The notes below the pieces were generated by a model. It was not told the origin of the DNA. It did no database searches and saw nothing but the letters and a program-made list of their open reading frames with translations. A program made the position numbers and the translations under genes. Shown in pieces: positions 6,556 to 15,178 of a stretch of DNA of 48,872 nucleotides. Where the stretch lies: assembly GCF_017573545.1 (NCBI RefSeq), contig NZ_JAGEOK010000053.1, positions 1 through 48,872 on the forward strand. The letters run 5' to 3'. This DNA is from Actinomadura nitritigenes (GTDB taxonomy: Bacteria; Actinomycetota; Actinomycetes; Streptosporangiales; Streptosporangiaceae). Positions within the stretch are counted from its first letter, which is position 1, and the number at the start of each line of letters is the position of its first letter.

Positions 6556-7374
6556 ATGGTGGAGAAGAGCGCGCTGAAGGCCGACTGCGGGGCCTGCTTC
6601 GGGCTGTGCTGCGTCGCGCTGCCGTTCGCCGAGTCGGCCGATTTCGCGTTCGACAAGGAGGCGGGGCGGCCGTGCCGCAACCTGCTCGCCGACTTCCGCT
6701 GCGGCGTCCACACCGAGCTGCGGCAGCGCGGGTTCCAGGGCTGCACGGTCTTCGACTGCTTCGGCGCGGGCCAGAAGGTGTCGCAGGAGACCTTCGGCGG
6801 GCGGGACTGGCGGCAGGGCCCCGAGGTGTCGGGGCCGATGTTCCGGGTGTTCCCGGTGATGCGGCAGCTCCACGAACTCCTCTGGTACCTGGCGGAGGCG
6901 CTGGAGATGCCCGCCGCCGCGCCCGTCCACCCGGAGATCCGCACGGCGCTGGACGCGACGGACGCGCTGACCCGTGGCGCGCCCGCCGAGGTCGCCGCCG
7001 TGGACGTCGCCGCGGTGCGGGAGGAGGTCAACGTCCTGCTGCTGCGCGCCAGCGAGGAGGTCCGGGCGAAGGTCCCGGGCCGCAAGCGGAACCACCGCGG
7101 CGCCGACCTCATCGGCGCCCGGCTGAAGGGCGCCGACCTGCGCGGGGCGAACCTGCGCGGCGCCTACCTGATCGCGGCCGACCTGCGGAGGGCCGACCTC
7201 CGCGACGCCGACCTGATCGGCGCGGACCTGCGGGACGCCGACCTGTCCGGCGCTGACCTGACCGGCGCGCTGTTCCTCACCCAGGCGCAGGCCGACGCGG
7301 CGCGGGGCGACGCCGCGACCCGGCTGCCGGACGCGCTCACCGCCCCGGCCCGCTGGACGTCCGCGCCGGTCTGA
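6556..7374 (+). CDS. Pentapeptide-repeat protein with Cys-rich N-terminal metal-binding-like domain
   Basis: A 272-residue two-part protein. The first 70 residues contain eight cysteines: C11, C14, C18, C19 in CGACFGLCC, then C40, C49, C63, C68. This resembles the YkgJ/UPF0153 putative zinc- or iron-chelating cluster. After a helical middle part (about 80-175), residues about 177-250 are pentapeptide repeats of the type ADLRG/ANLRG/ADLIG that fold as a right-handed beta helix. Pentapeptide proteins can mimic DNA and protect gyrase, but many have unknown roles and nothing here fixes one. The start is ATG 6556; GTG 6559 is an equal alternative. Confidence 0.8.
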   Translation: MVEKSALKADCGACFGLCCVALPFAESADFAFDKEAGRPCRNLLADFRCGVHTELRQRGFQGCTVFDCFGAGQKVSQETFGGRDWRQGPEVSGPMFRVFPVMRQLHELLWYLAEALEMPAAAPVHPEIRTALDATDALTRGAPAEVAAVDVAAVREEVNVLLLRASEEVRAKVPGRKRNHRGADLIGARLKGADLRGANLRGAYLIAADLRRADLRDADLIGADLRDADLSGADLTGALFLTQAQADAARGDAATRLPDALTAPARWTSAPV

Positions 7375-7459
7375 CCCCGTCGCCCCCGATGCCCGCATGA
7401 TCTTGTTTAGTCCCCGTTCGAGGGGGCATTTCCGCAGCGCACGGCATCGGGGGGGCCAT

Positions 7460-8017
7460 GTGGCGCGGGTGAGATGGTGGGGCACGGGGCTCGTGGTCCT
7501 GGTGCTGCTGATCCTCGGCCTCGTGCTGCCCCTCGTCGACAAGGCGCTCGGCAGCGGCGGCACCGCGCTGGCGGCGGGCACGGTCATCGCCGTCGGCACC
7601 GAGCGGGCGGGCGCCCGCCCGGTGACGTTCACGGTCCCCGCCGCCGGATGGGCGCTGGACGAGGCGCGGTCGTCGCTGACCAGCAACGCCGAGGTGACCC
7701 GCGGCGAGGTCAGGGTCGACCTGAACCTCGTGATCCCGCTGGGGTCGCTGGACAACCGGCGGCTGTGGGACGGGCTCGGCCGGATCGTCGCGATGGGCGG
7801 GGGGCGGCTGCCCGGCGGCCCGTCGGCCGTCACCACCAGGCACGGGACGGCCGGGCTGACCGGCCCGCTCGCCGGGCACGGCAAGATCGGCTCGGCCACC
7901 GTGTTCACCAAGAGCGACCTCGGTGCGACGGTCACCGCGTCCGGCCCGCCGGACGCCTACGGGCGCCTGGCGGGCGAGGTGCGGGCGATGGTCCTCAGCG
8001 TCGAGATCTCGCCATGA
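7460..8017 (+). CDS. Hypothetical single-pass membrane protein
   Basis: About 185 residues. An N-terminal basic segment (RVRWWG) precedes one membrane helix (LVVLVLLILGLVLPLV); the remainder is extracellular or periplasmic, rich in beta-forming residues. No family is recognised. The GTG at 7460 is preferred because a G-rich ribosome site precedes it, although the frame opens at 7397. Its stop overlaps the ATG of the downstream PrsW-type protease (ATGA), so the two are almost certainly cotranslated. A role as partner or substrate of that protease is possible but only inferred from coupling. Confidence 0.7.
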   Translation: MARVRWWGTGLVVLVLLILGLVLPLVDKALGSGGTALAAGTVIAVGTERAGARPVTFTVPAAGWALDEARSSLTSNAEVTRGEVRVDLNLVIPLGSLDNRRLWDGLGRIVAMGGGRLPGGPSAVTTRHGTAGLTGPLAGHGKIGSATVFTKSDLGATVTASGPPDAYGRLAGEVRAMVLSVEISP

Positions 8018-9174
8018 CGCGCCGTCCCGCGTTCTGGCTCTGGGCGGTGATGTGCCCGCTCGGGCTCTGGATCGCGGTGCGCGCCATGGACGCGCAGATC
8101 GGTGAGTTCCCGGCGGGCGCGGTGGCCGGGCTCGTCCTGATGGCGCCGGTGCTCGCGGCCGGGGTGTGGGGGCTGCGGCGGCTGCATCCGGTCCGGCCGC
8201 GCCCGCTCGGGTACGCGCTGATCGCGGTCGCGTGGGGCGGGCTGGCCGCGTTCGGCACCGCGCTGCCCGCCAACGCCGCGTTCCAGGCGATCATCGCCAA
8301 GACCGCGGGAGCGGAGTTCAACGCCGACTGGGGCGCGTCGATCGCCGCGCCGGTCGACGAGGAGCTGCTGAAGCTCGCCGGGGTGGCGGTGCTGGCGCTG
8401 ATGGCGCCGTGCGCCGTGCGCGGGCCCCTCGACGGCTGGGGCTACGGCGCGCTCGCCGGGTTCGGGTTCCAGATCGCCGAGGACTTCCTGTACGTGCTGA
8501 ACACGATCGTGCTGACCGGCGGGACGCAGGACGCGAACGCGGCGTTCTTCACCTTCGGCGGCCGGGTGGTCGGCGGCGCCTGGTGGAGCCACTGGGCGAT
8601 GACCGCGGTCGGCGGCGCCGGCCTCGGCTGCCTGCTCGGCCGGGCGTCCCGGGCCACCGCCGCGCTCGCGTTCGCCTCGCTGCTGCTCGCGATGGCCCTG
8701 CACGCGTGGTGGGACTCCCCGCTGCTGCCGGGCGCGGCGCTGCTGCCGGTGAAGGGCGCGCCGATCCTGCTGGCGGCGGTCGTCACGTACCGGCTGGCGC
8801 GGCGGCACTACCTCGTCCGGTTCCGGCGGGCGGCGCGCGCGGAGACCGCGCGGGGCGTGCTCCTGCCGGGCGAGGACCGGGTGCTGGCCTTCCGCAAGTG
8901 GCGCCGCAAGGAGCGGTGGGACGTGCCGGGCGGGGAGCCGCGGCGCCTGCTCACCCGGCTGCGGACCGCCGAACTCGACCTGCTCGAGGACGGGTTCGGC
9001 GGCCTCGAACCGGACCCGGAGGCGGCGGACCGGCTCCGCGCGGAGATCACCGTCCTGCGGCGCCGACTGGAGGCGGCCCGCGCGGGGCCGCCGCGTCCGG
9101 GCGCCGGCACGTCCCGTCCGGGCGCCGTCCCTCCGGGCTCCCGTCCCGACAGCGCCCGTCCCGACAGCGCCTGA
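8014..9174 (+). CDS. PrsW-family intramembrane metalloprotease
   Basis: A 386-residue polytopic membrane protein. It has the PrsW/CPBP-like glutamate and histidine motifs: VDEELLKL (E116, E117, K120), AEDFLY (E156), WWSHW (H194) and ALHAWWD (H231, D235). About eight hydrophobic segments precede residue 265. A cytoplasmic tail then carries a charged, probably helical region (RRLLTRLRTAELDLLE) and a low-complexity end with repeated RPG and RPDSA units, encoded by short DNA repeats that continue past the stop. PrsW proteases cleave anti-sigma factors in Bacillus; the target here is unknown. It is coupled to the upstream single-pass protein. Confidence 0.85.
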   Translation: MTRRPAFWLWAVMCPLGLWIAVRAMDAQIGEFPAGAVAGLVLMAPVLAAGVWGLRRLHPVRPRPLGYALIAVAWGGLAAFGTALPANAAFQAIIAKTAGAEFNADWGASIAAPVDEELLKLAGVAVLALMAPCAVRGPLDGWGYGALAGFGFQIAEDFLYVLNTIVLTGGTQDANAAFFTFGGRVVGGAWWSHWAMTAVGGAGLGCLLGRASRATAALAFASLLLAMALHAWWDSPLLPGAALLPVKGAPILLAAVVTYRLARRHYLVRFRRAARAETARGVLLPGEDRVLAFRKWRRKERWDVPGGEPRRLLTRLRTAELDLLEDGFGGLEPDPEAADRLRAEITVLRRRLEAARAGPPRPGAGTSRPGAVPPGSRPDSARPDSA

Positions 9175-9207
9175 CCGGACGGCGCCTGACCGGACGGCGC
9201 CCGGCCG

Positions 9208-10578
9208 TCAGGCCGTGCGCCGCCGGACGGACGCCGCCGCGAGCGCGGCCGCGCACACGGCGGCGGCGACGAACAGGGCCACGGCGGCCTGGCCGCTCCG
9301 GTGCCCGACGGCCGCGAACGCGCCCATGATCGCGACGCCGAGGGTGGCGCCGAGTTGGCGGACCGCGTTGAGCAGTCCTCCGGCGGCTCCCGCGGTGCCG
9401 TCGGGCGCCGCCGTGACGACCAGGGTCGCCAGCGCCGGAAGCGCGAACGAGACGCCGAAGCCGGTGCACACCAGGCCCGCGAGCAGCGCCGGGTAGGACG
9501 CGCCCGCGGCCATGACGGCGCCGAGCAGCACGCCGCCGGCGGTGAGCAGGCCGAGCCCGGCGAGGACGGGCGGGCGCGGCCCGGTCCTCGCCACGATCCG
9601 GCCGGTGAGCAGCGGGTTGAACGCGAACGGCAGGGTCATCGGCAGGAACGCGAGGCCGGTCCGCAGCGCCGACATCCCGAGCGTCTCCTGGAAGACCAGC
9701 GGCAGCACGAACAGCACCCCGGTCATCACGAAGTTGACCGCCGCGCCCGCGACCAGCGACCCCGGCATGCCGGGCGCGCGCAGGACCGCCGGGACCAGCA
9801 CGGGCGCCGCGCTCCGCCGCTCCAGGACCGCGAACGCGGCCGCCGCGGCGACCGTCCCGGCAGCCGAGCAGGCCGCGTGGACGGCGGCGCCGGAGCCGAG
9901 CGCGATGAGCGCGTCGGTGAACAGGCCGAGCGTCGCGCACGCGACGGCCTGGGCGGGCCAGTCGATGGTGCGGTCGCCGCGCGGGCAGCGCACCCGGGGC
10001 CCCGCGACGAGGGCGAGGACGAGGACGGCGAGCGGCACGTTGATCAGGAAGATCGCCCGCCAGCCGGCGAGCCCGACGAGGGCGCCGCCGGCGATCGGCC
10101 CGGCGGCGAGCGCAGCGCCGCTGGTGGCCGCCCAGGCCGCCACGGCCTTCGCGCGCTCGGCCGGCACCGGGTAGAGCCGGCTGATCATCGCCATCGAGGC
10201 GGGCACGCACGCCGCGGCGGCGGCGCCCAGCACGGCCCGCAGCGCGACCAGCGTCCACAGGTCCGGCGCCAGCGAGCTGAGCAGCGACGCGGCGCCGAAC
10301 ACGGCGATGCCGGCGCGGAACGCGCGGTGCGCGCCGTACCGGTCGGCGACCGCGCCGGCCGACAGCAGCAGCGCGCCGAACACGACGGTGTAGCCGGTGA
10401 CGGCCCATTGCAGGCCCGCGACCGTCCCGTGCAGGGAGCGGGCGAGGTCGGGCTCGGCCACCGACAGGACGGTGGTGTCGAGCAGCACCATGAAGTAGCC
10501 GAGGGATATGCCGAACAGGGCGGGGCGGCGCCGCGCGCCGGGCGCCGCCACCGGGTCCGGGGAGAGAACCGTGCTCAT
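9208..10578 (-). CDS. MFS transporter, DHA2-type (14 TM) drug exporter
   Basis: A 456-residue major facilitator. It shows the motif-C-like segment and motif A region GAVADRYGAHRAF after TM2, GYTVVFGALLLSAG around TM2, and roughly fourteen hydrophobic helices, as in proton-driven multidrug exporters of the DHA2 family. The ATG at 10578 gives a short cytoplasmic N-terminus before FGISLGYFMVLLDTTV. It is divergent from a LysR regulator, with a perfect palindromic operator between them, so expression is probably controlled by that regulator. The substrate is not predictable. Confidence 0.88.
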   Translation of the reverse strand: MSTVLSPDPVAAPGARRRPALFGISLGYFMVLLDTTVLSVAEPDLARSLHGTVAGLQWAVTGYTVVFGALLLSAGAVADRYGAHRAFRAGIAVFGAASLLSSLAPDLWTLVALRAVLGAAAAACVPASMAMISRLYPVPAERAKAVAAWAATSGAALAAGPIAGGALVGLAGWRAIFLINVPLAVLVLALVAGPRVRCPRGDRTIDWPAQAVACATLGLFTDALIALGSGAAVHAACSAAGTVAAAAAFAVLERRSAAPVLVPAVLRAPGMPGSLVAGAAVNFVMTGVLFVLPLVFQETLGMSALRTGLAFLPMTLPFAFNPLLTGRIVARTGPRPPVLAGLGLLTAGGVLLGAVMAAGASYPALLAGLVCTGFGVSFALPALATLVVTAAPDGTAGAAGGLLNAVRQLGATLGVAIMGAFAAVGHRSGQAAVALFVAAAVCAAALAAASVRRRTA

Positions 10579-10633
10579 GACGCCCCAGTCTCGGCACCGA
10601 GGGTCCGGGGCTCCACCGGCCCGCCCGCACGCC

Positions 10634-10654
10634 GCGTTCGGAATATCCGAACGC
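10634..10654. promoter_or_regulatory. Perfect palindromic LysR operator between the MFS and lysR genes
   Basis: Arms GCGTTCGGA and TCCGAACGC are perfect 9-base complements around the spacer ATA, and the core fits the LysR T-N11-A rule (T 10638, A 10650). It lies 20 bases before the lysR start and 55 bases before the divergent MFS start, so one dimer could control both promoters. Confidence 0.75.
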
Positions 10655-10674
10655 TCCGCGCGGGTTGCCGTGGC

Positions 10675-11553
10675 ATGGAACTGCGCCAGCTGCGGACCTT
10701 CGAGGCCGTCATCGAGCACGGCACCGTCACCGACGCCGCGAACGCGCTCGGCCTCGCGCCGTCGTCGGTGTCGGAGCAGATCCGGACGCTGGAGCGGTCC
10801 CTCGGCGTCGAGCTGTTCGACCGCGGCCCGAAGGGGATGCGGCTGACGGCGGCGGGCGAGCGGATGCGCTGCTGGGCCGGGCGGCTGCTGGGGCAGGCCG
10901 AGCAGGCGCGCCGCGAGGTCGCGGGCGGGCCCCCGGTGGTGCGGCTCGGCGCGCTGGAGACGATCGCGGCGACGCACGTGCCCTCGGTGCTGGCGCGGGT
11001 CGCCGAGCGGCGGCCCGGCCTGCGCGTGGAGGTCCGCGCGGACGCCGCCCGCGACCAGCTGCTCGGGGCCGTCGCGGCCGGCGACCTGGAGGCCGCGCTG
11101 CTGCTGGACGCCGGCACCGGGCTCGGCGACCTCGGCTTCGCCCCGCCGCCCGCGCCGCTCGGCTTCGTCGACGTGGAGCCGGTCCCGCTCGCGCTGGTCG
11201 CCGCGCCCGGCCACCCGCTCGCCGCCGCGCCGCGGGTGACCGCCGCCGACCTGGCGGGCGAGCGGCTGCTGGTGAACGTGCCGGCCTGCTCGTTCTGGCT
11301 GGCCGGCGAGCGGGTCATCGGGCCCGGCGTCGAGCGGGTGCGGGCGGGCAGCGTGACGGTCATGGCGTCCTGGGCGGAGCGGGGGCTCGGGATCGCACTG
11401 CTGCCGGAGTTCGCCGTCCGGGACCGGCTCGATTCCGGCGTCCTCGCCCGCATCGCGCTCGACGCGCCGGACCTCAGCCTCCGCCTGGTGTGGCGCACCG
11501 ACCGGGAGACGATGCCCGGCCTGCGCGAGGTGCTGTACGCGGCGAGCGCCTGA
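10675..11553 (+). CDS. LysR-family regulator (probable controller of the MFS exporter)
   Basis: A 292-residue LysR protein. The N-terminal helix-turn-helix is MELRQLRTFEAVIEHGTVTD, then ANALGLAPSSVSEQIRTLE, and the wing LFDRGPKGMRLTAAG. The C-terminal effector domain spans about 90-285. It starts at the first ATG after the palindrome at 10634-10654. The divergent arrangement with an MFS exporter and the perfect operator point to local control of export, with autoregulation; the inducer is unknown. Confidence 0.9.
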   Translation: MELRQLRTFEAVIEHGTVTDAANALGLAPSSVSEQIRTLERSLGVELFDRGPKGMRLTAAGERMRCWAGRLLGQAEQARREVAGGPPVVRLGALETIAATHVPSVLARVAERRPGLRVEVRADAARDQLLGAVAAGDLEAALLLDAGTGLGDLGFAPPPAPLGFVDVEPVPLALVAAPGHPLAAAPRVTAADLAGERLLVNVPACSFWLAGERVIGPGVERVRAGSVTVMASWAERGLGIALLPEFAVRDRLDSGVLARIALDAPDLSLRLVWRTDRETMPGLREVLYAASA

Positions 11554-11573
11554 CGGCCCGGCGCCGCCGGAGG

Positions 11574-12473
11574 TCAGGGGGCGCGCGCCGTCAGCATGCT
11601 CGCGGAGTTCGCGGTGACGATGACCAGGATCGCGAGCCACTGCGTCCAGTGCAGCGCCTGCCCGAGGACGACCAGGCCCGCCACCGCCGCCAGCACCGGG
11701 TTCAGGCTCATGAACACGCCGAAGAACCGCGCCGGGACGCGGCGCAGCGCCAGCAGGTCGGCGAGGAACGGGACGGCCGACGACAGCACGCCCGCCGCGC
11801 CCGCGCAGGCCAGCGCCCCCGCCGTCGGCGGATGCCGGACGAGGACGAACGCCCCGATCGGGACGAACGCGAGCCCGGACAGCGCCGCCGCGGCGGCCGG
11901 CCCCTCGGCCCCCGGCAGCGTGCGCCCGATACTCCGGTTGAGCAGGATGTATCCGGCCCAGCAGCAGGCGGCGAGCAGCCCGAGGCCGATGCCGAGGTAG
12001 TCCGATGTGGCCCGCGGCCGGGTCAGTACGACGACCGCGGCGGCCACGGCGGCGGCGCACGCCAGGTCGGCGCGGCGGCGCGAGCTCGCCAGCGCGACGG
12101 ACAGCGGCCCGAGGAACTCCAAGGTGACGGCCAGGCCGAGGCCCACCCGCCCGACCGCGGTGTAGAGCGACAGGTTCATCGTGGCGAAGACGGCCGCGAG
12201 CGCCAGCACCGGCCGCCACTGCGCGGCCGTGAAGGAGCGCAGCCGGGGACGCCCGACCGCGAGCAGGACGGCCGCCGCGACCCACTGCCGCACCGCCACC
12301 ACCCCGGCGGGCCCGATGACCGGGAACGCCAGCGCGCCCACCGCCGCGCCGGTCTGGTTGGACGCGGCGCTGCCCAGCATCATCGCGACCCCCGCGAGGC
12401 GGCCGCGCGCGCCCCTGGCCTCCACGTCCCGCCGCGGTTCCGCCCTGGTCTCCACCGAGCCGCCGGTCTCCAT
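11574..12473 (-). CDS. EamA/DMT-family transporter, RhtA-like exporter
   Basis: A 299-residue membrane protein with ten hydrophobic helices in two EamA repeats (about 25-155 and 165-295). The motif LEFLGPLSVAL in the first repeat and FFGVFMSLNPVLAAVAGLV in the second are typical of RhtA-type amino-acid exporters. It is divergent from a LysR gene, a common pairing for such exporters. The initial 20 residues are polar and the true start may be internal; no strong ribosome site was seen. Substrate is inferred only to class level. Confidence 0.85.
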   Translation of the reverse strand: METGGSVETRAEPRRDVEARGARGRLAGVAMMLGSAASNQTGAAVGALAFPVIGPAGVVAVRQWVAAAVLLAVGRPRLRSFTAAQWRPVLALAAVFATMNLSLYTAVGRVGLGLAVTLEFLGPLSVALASSRRRADLACAAAVAAAVVVLTRPRATSDYLGIGLGLLAACCWAGYILLNRSIGRTLPGAEGPAAAAALSGLAFVPIGAFVLVRHPPTAGALACAGAAGVLSSAVPFLADLLALRRVPARFFGVFMSLNPVLAAVAGLVVLGQALHWTQWLAILVIVTANSASMLTARAP

Positions 12474-12541
12474 GCCCCGAGCATGCGGCGGCCCGTCAGT
12501 TGCGCAAAATGCATGCGAGAGGCCATCTATACGCTGGAGTC

Positions 12542-13396
12542 ATGGATGTGGAGCTCCGGCAGCTGAGGGTCCTCGTCGCCATCGCGGACGCGGGCACGTT
12601 CACCGACGCCGCGATCGAGCTCGGCGTCTCGCAGGCGGCCGTGTCGCGGACCGTCGCGTCCCTGGAACGGGCCCTCGACGTCCGGCTGCTGCGCCGCACC
12701 AGCCGCAGCGTGACCCCGACCGCCACCGGCGTCCGCGTCCTCGCGCGGGCGCGACGGCTGCTCGCCGAGGCCGACGACCTGGTGGCGGAGGCGACGAGCG
12801 GGCACGCCCGGCTGCGGATCGGGTACGCGTGGTCCGCGATGGGCCGGCACACCGTCGCCTTCCAGCGGCTCTGGCCGCGCCGCTGGCCCCACGTCGACCT
12901 GCGGCTCGTCCGCACCAACACCGCCACGGGCGGGCTCGCCGAAGGCGCCTGCGACATCGCCGTGGTGCGCGTCGCCCCCGACCCGCGCCGCTTCGACTCC
13001 GTGGTCGTCGGCCTCGAACCCCGGTACTGCGCGATGGCGGCGGACGACCCGTGGGCCCGGCGCCGCTCGATCCGGCTGGCCGACATCGCCGAGCGCACCC
13101 TGCTCGTCGACCGCCGCACCGGCACCACCACCGTGGACCTGTGGCCGCCCGGCACCCGCCCCGCGACCCGGCACACCGCCGACATCGACGACTGGCTCGC
13201 CGCCGTCGCGGCCGGCGGCTGCGTCGGCGTCACCGCCCGCAGCACCGTCGACCAGTACCGGCGGCCCGGCGTCGCCTACCGGCCGCTGCGCGACGCCGCG
13301 CCCATCGCCGTCCGCCTCGCGTGGTGGCACGACGACCCGCACCCCGCCGCCCGGCACGCCGTCGAGCTGCTCACCGAGCTGTACCGGGACGGCTGA
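12542..13396 (+). CDS. LysR-family regulator next to the EamA exporter
   Basis: A 284-residue LysR protein: HTH in MDVELRQLRVLVAIADAGTF, then AIELGVSQAAVSRTVASLE and LLRRTSRSVTPTATG; effector domain from about 90. The ATG at 12542 gives the standard N-terminus. The 68-base divergent region holds overlapping short palindromes (TTGCGCAA, ATGCAT, GCATGC between 12499 and 12518), including TGC-N7-GCA that fits T-N11-A, and TATACG upstream of the start as a possible -10. Control of the divergent exporter is inferred from arrangement. Confidence 0.88.
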   Translation: MDVELRQLRVLVAIADAGTFTDAAIELGVSQAAVSRTVASLERALDVRLLRRTSRSVTPTATGVRVLARARRLLAEADDLVAEATSGHARLRIGYAWSAMGRHTVAFQRLWPRRWPHVDLRLVRTNTATGGLAEGACDIAVVRVAPDPRRFDSVVVGLEPRYCAMAADDPWARRRSIRLADIAERTLLVDRRTGTTTVDLWPPGTRPATRHTADIDDWLAAVAAGGCVGVTARSTVDQYRRPGVAYRPLRDAAPIAVRLAWWHDDPHPAARHAVELLTELYRDG

Positions 13397-13474
13397 GCGC
13401 CCGGCCTCGCCGTTTGTGACCCGCCCCCCCGGGTACCCGCCCAGCGGACAGTCCGCTTGATCAGGAGGAATGCG

Positions 13475-15121
13475 ATGGCGGGGCGGGGCCGGGGCGGCGG
13501 GAAGCAGCGGATGCCGGCGGGCTGGAAGCTGGTCTACGGGGTGAACGACCGGCTCGGATCGACCACCTTCCTGCGCACCAACCTGGGCAAGGCCTTCCCC
13601 AAGCACTGGACGTTCCTGCTCGGCGAGATCGCGCTCTACTCCTTCATCGTCCTCATCCTCACCGGCGTCTACCTCACCCTGTTCTTCCGGCCGAGCGGCA
13701 CGGAGGTCGTCTACGGCGGCTCTTACTCCCAGCTGCGCGGCGTGAAGATGAGCGAGGCGTACGCGTCGACGCTGAACCTGTCGTTCGACGTGCGCGGCGG
13801 GCTGCTGATGCGGCAGATCCACCACTGGGCCGCGAACCTGTTCCTCGCGGCGATCTGCGTCCACCTGCTGCGGATCTTCTTCACCGGCGCGTTCCGCAAG
13901 CCGCGCGAGATCAACTGGGTCATCGGGGTCACCCTGTTCGCGCTGTCGGTCCTGGAGGGGTTCGCCGGCTACTCCCTGCCCGACGACCTGCTGTCGGGCA
14001 CCGGGCTGCGCATCGCCGAGGGCATCGTGCTCGCCATCCCGGTCGTCGGCACCTACCTGATGCTCTGGATGTTCGGCGGCGAGTTCCCGGCGAGCGAGAG
14101 CTTCATCCCGCGGCTGTTCACCGTGCACATCCTGCTGATCCCCGCGATCCTGCTCGCGCTCATCACCGCGCACCTGATGATCCTCTGGCACCAGACGCAC
14201 ACCCAGTGGCCCGGCAAGGGACGCCGGGAGCAGGCGGTGCAGGGCGAGCCGACCTTCCCGAGCTTCATGGCGCAGAGCGGCGCGTACTTCCTCTACACCT
14301 TCGGGTTCCTGGCCGCCCTGGCGACGTTCGCGCAGATCAACCCGGTCTGGCTGTACGGCCCCTACGATCCGGACCAGGTGTCGTTCGGGTCGCAGCCCGA
14401 CTGGTACATCGCGTTCCTCGAAGGCTCGCTGCGCATCATGGGGCGGATCTCGACGACCGTCGCCGGCCACACCATCGGCTGGAACGTGCTGCTGCCCGCC
14501 GTCGTCCTGCCCGGGGCGTTCTTCACCCTCATCGGCCTGTACCCGTTCTTCGAGAGATGGGCGACCGGGGACGAGCGCATTCACCATCTGCTCGACCGCC
14601 CGCGCAACGCCGCGACCCGCACGGCGATCGGCGCCGCCGTCATCGCCTGGTACGGCAACCTGTGGGCGGCCGGCGGCAACGACATCCTGTCGAACGCCTT
14701 CAAGATCCCGCTGTTCTGGACGACGTGGTTCTTCCGCGTCGGGTTCTTCGTCTTCCCCGTGCTCGCGTTCGTCGTCGCCCGCCGCGTCTGCCTCAGCCTG
14801 CAACGCCGCGACCTGCAGAAACGCGAGGAAGGCGTGGAGAGCGGGCTGATCTCGCTGACCCCGGAGGGCGGGTACGTCGAGCGGCACGAGCGGTCCGCGC
14901 CGGAGGAGGCGGCCATCCTGCGGACCCGGCAGCCCCGCGAGCTCGTCGCGGCCTACCCGCACCACATCATCCCGCTGCCGACGCCCGGCCGCGTCCGCAC
15001 GCAGGTCAGGACCCGCACCAACCGGTTCTACCTCAACTACCAGACCGAGTCGCACGGCGGCGGGCAGGGCGACCTCAAGCGCGACGGCGCCGTGGAGAAG
15101 GAGAAGAAGGAAGGCTCCTGA
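13475..15121 (+). CDS. qcrB: Cytochrome bc1 complex cytochrome b subunit
   Basis: A 548-residue cytochrome b of the actinobacterial type. Heme ligands are H116 and H130 (QIHHWAANLF / CVHLLRIFF) and H218 and H233 (TVHILLI / TAHLMIL). The Qo-site motif is PDWY (308-311, PEWY in most bc complexes). A long hydrophilic C-terminal extension (about 430-548) is usual for actinobacterial QcrB. AGGAGG lies eight bases before the ATG. Normally qcrB ends a ctaE-qcrCAB operon, but here no qcrC, qcrA or ctaE is adjacent; the next gene is a convergent ctaD. It is therefore probably an extra paralog outside the main respiratory operon. Confidence 0.93.
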   Translation: MAGRGRGGGKQRMPAGWKLVYGVNDRLGSTTFLRTNLGKAFPKHWTFLLGEIALYSFIVLILTGVYLTLFFRPSGTEVVYGGSYSQLRGVKMSEAYASTLNLSFDVRGGLLMRQIHHWAANLFLAAICVHLLRIFFTGAFRKPREINWVIGVTLFALSVLEGFAGYSLPDDLLSGTGLRIAEGIVLAIPVVGTYLMLWMFGGEFPASESFIPRLFTVHILLIPAILLALITAHLMILWHQTHTQWPGKGRREQAVQGEPTFPSFMAQSGAYFLYTFGFLAALATFAQINPVWLYGPYDPDQVSFGSQPDWYIAFLEGSLRIMGRISTTVAGHTIGWNVLLPAVVLPGAFFTLIGLYPFFERWATGDERIHHLLDRPRNAATRTAIGAAVIAWYGNLWAAGGNDILSNAFKIPLFWTTWFFRVGFFVFPVLAFVVARRVCLSLQRRDLQKREEGVESGLISLTPEGGYVERHERSAPEEAAILRTRQPRELVAAYPHHIIPLPTPGRVRTQVRTRTNRFYLNYQTESHGGGQGDLKRDGAVEKEKKEGS

Positions 15122-15178
15122 CCCCGCGGCGCCGGGCGCCGCTCACGAGCCGGCGGGCAGGGCCGCGATCGGCGCCGC

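Noticed and set aside
9208..12285. A 1025-codon minus-strand frame that would fuse unrelated sequence to the MFS exporter
   Set aside because: The exporter has its own ATG at 10578; the upstream part is the shadow of the lysR and EamA genes.
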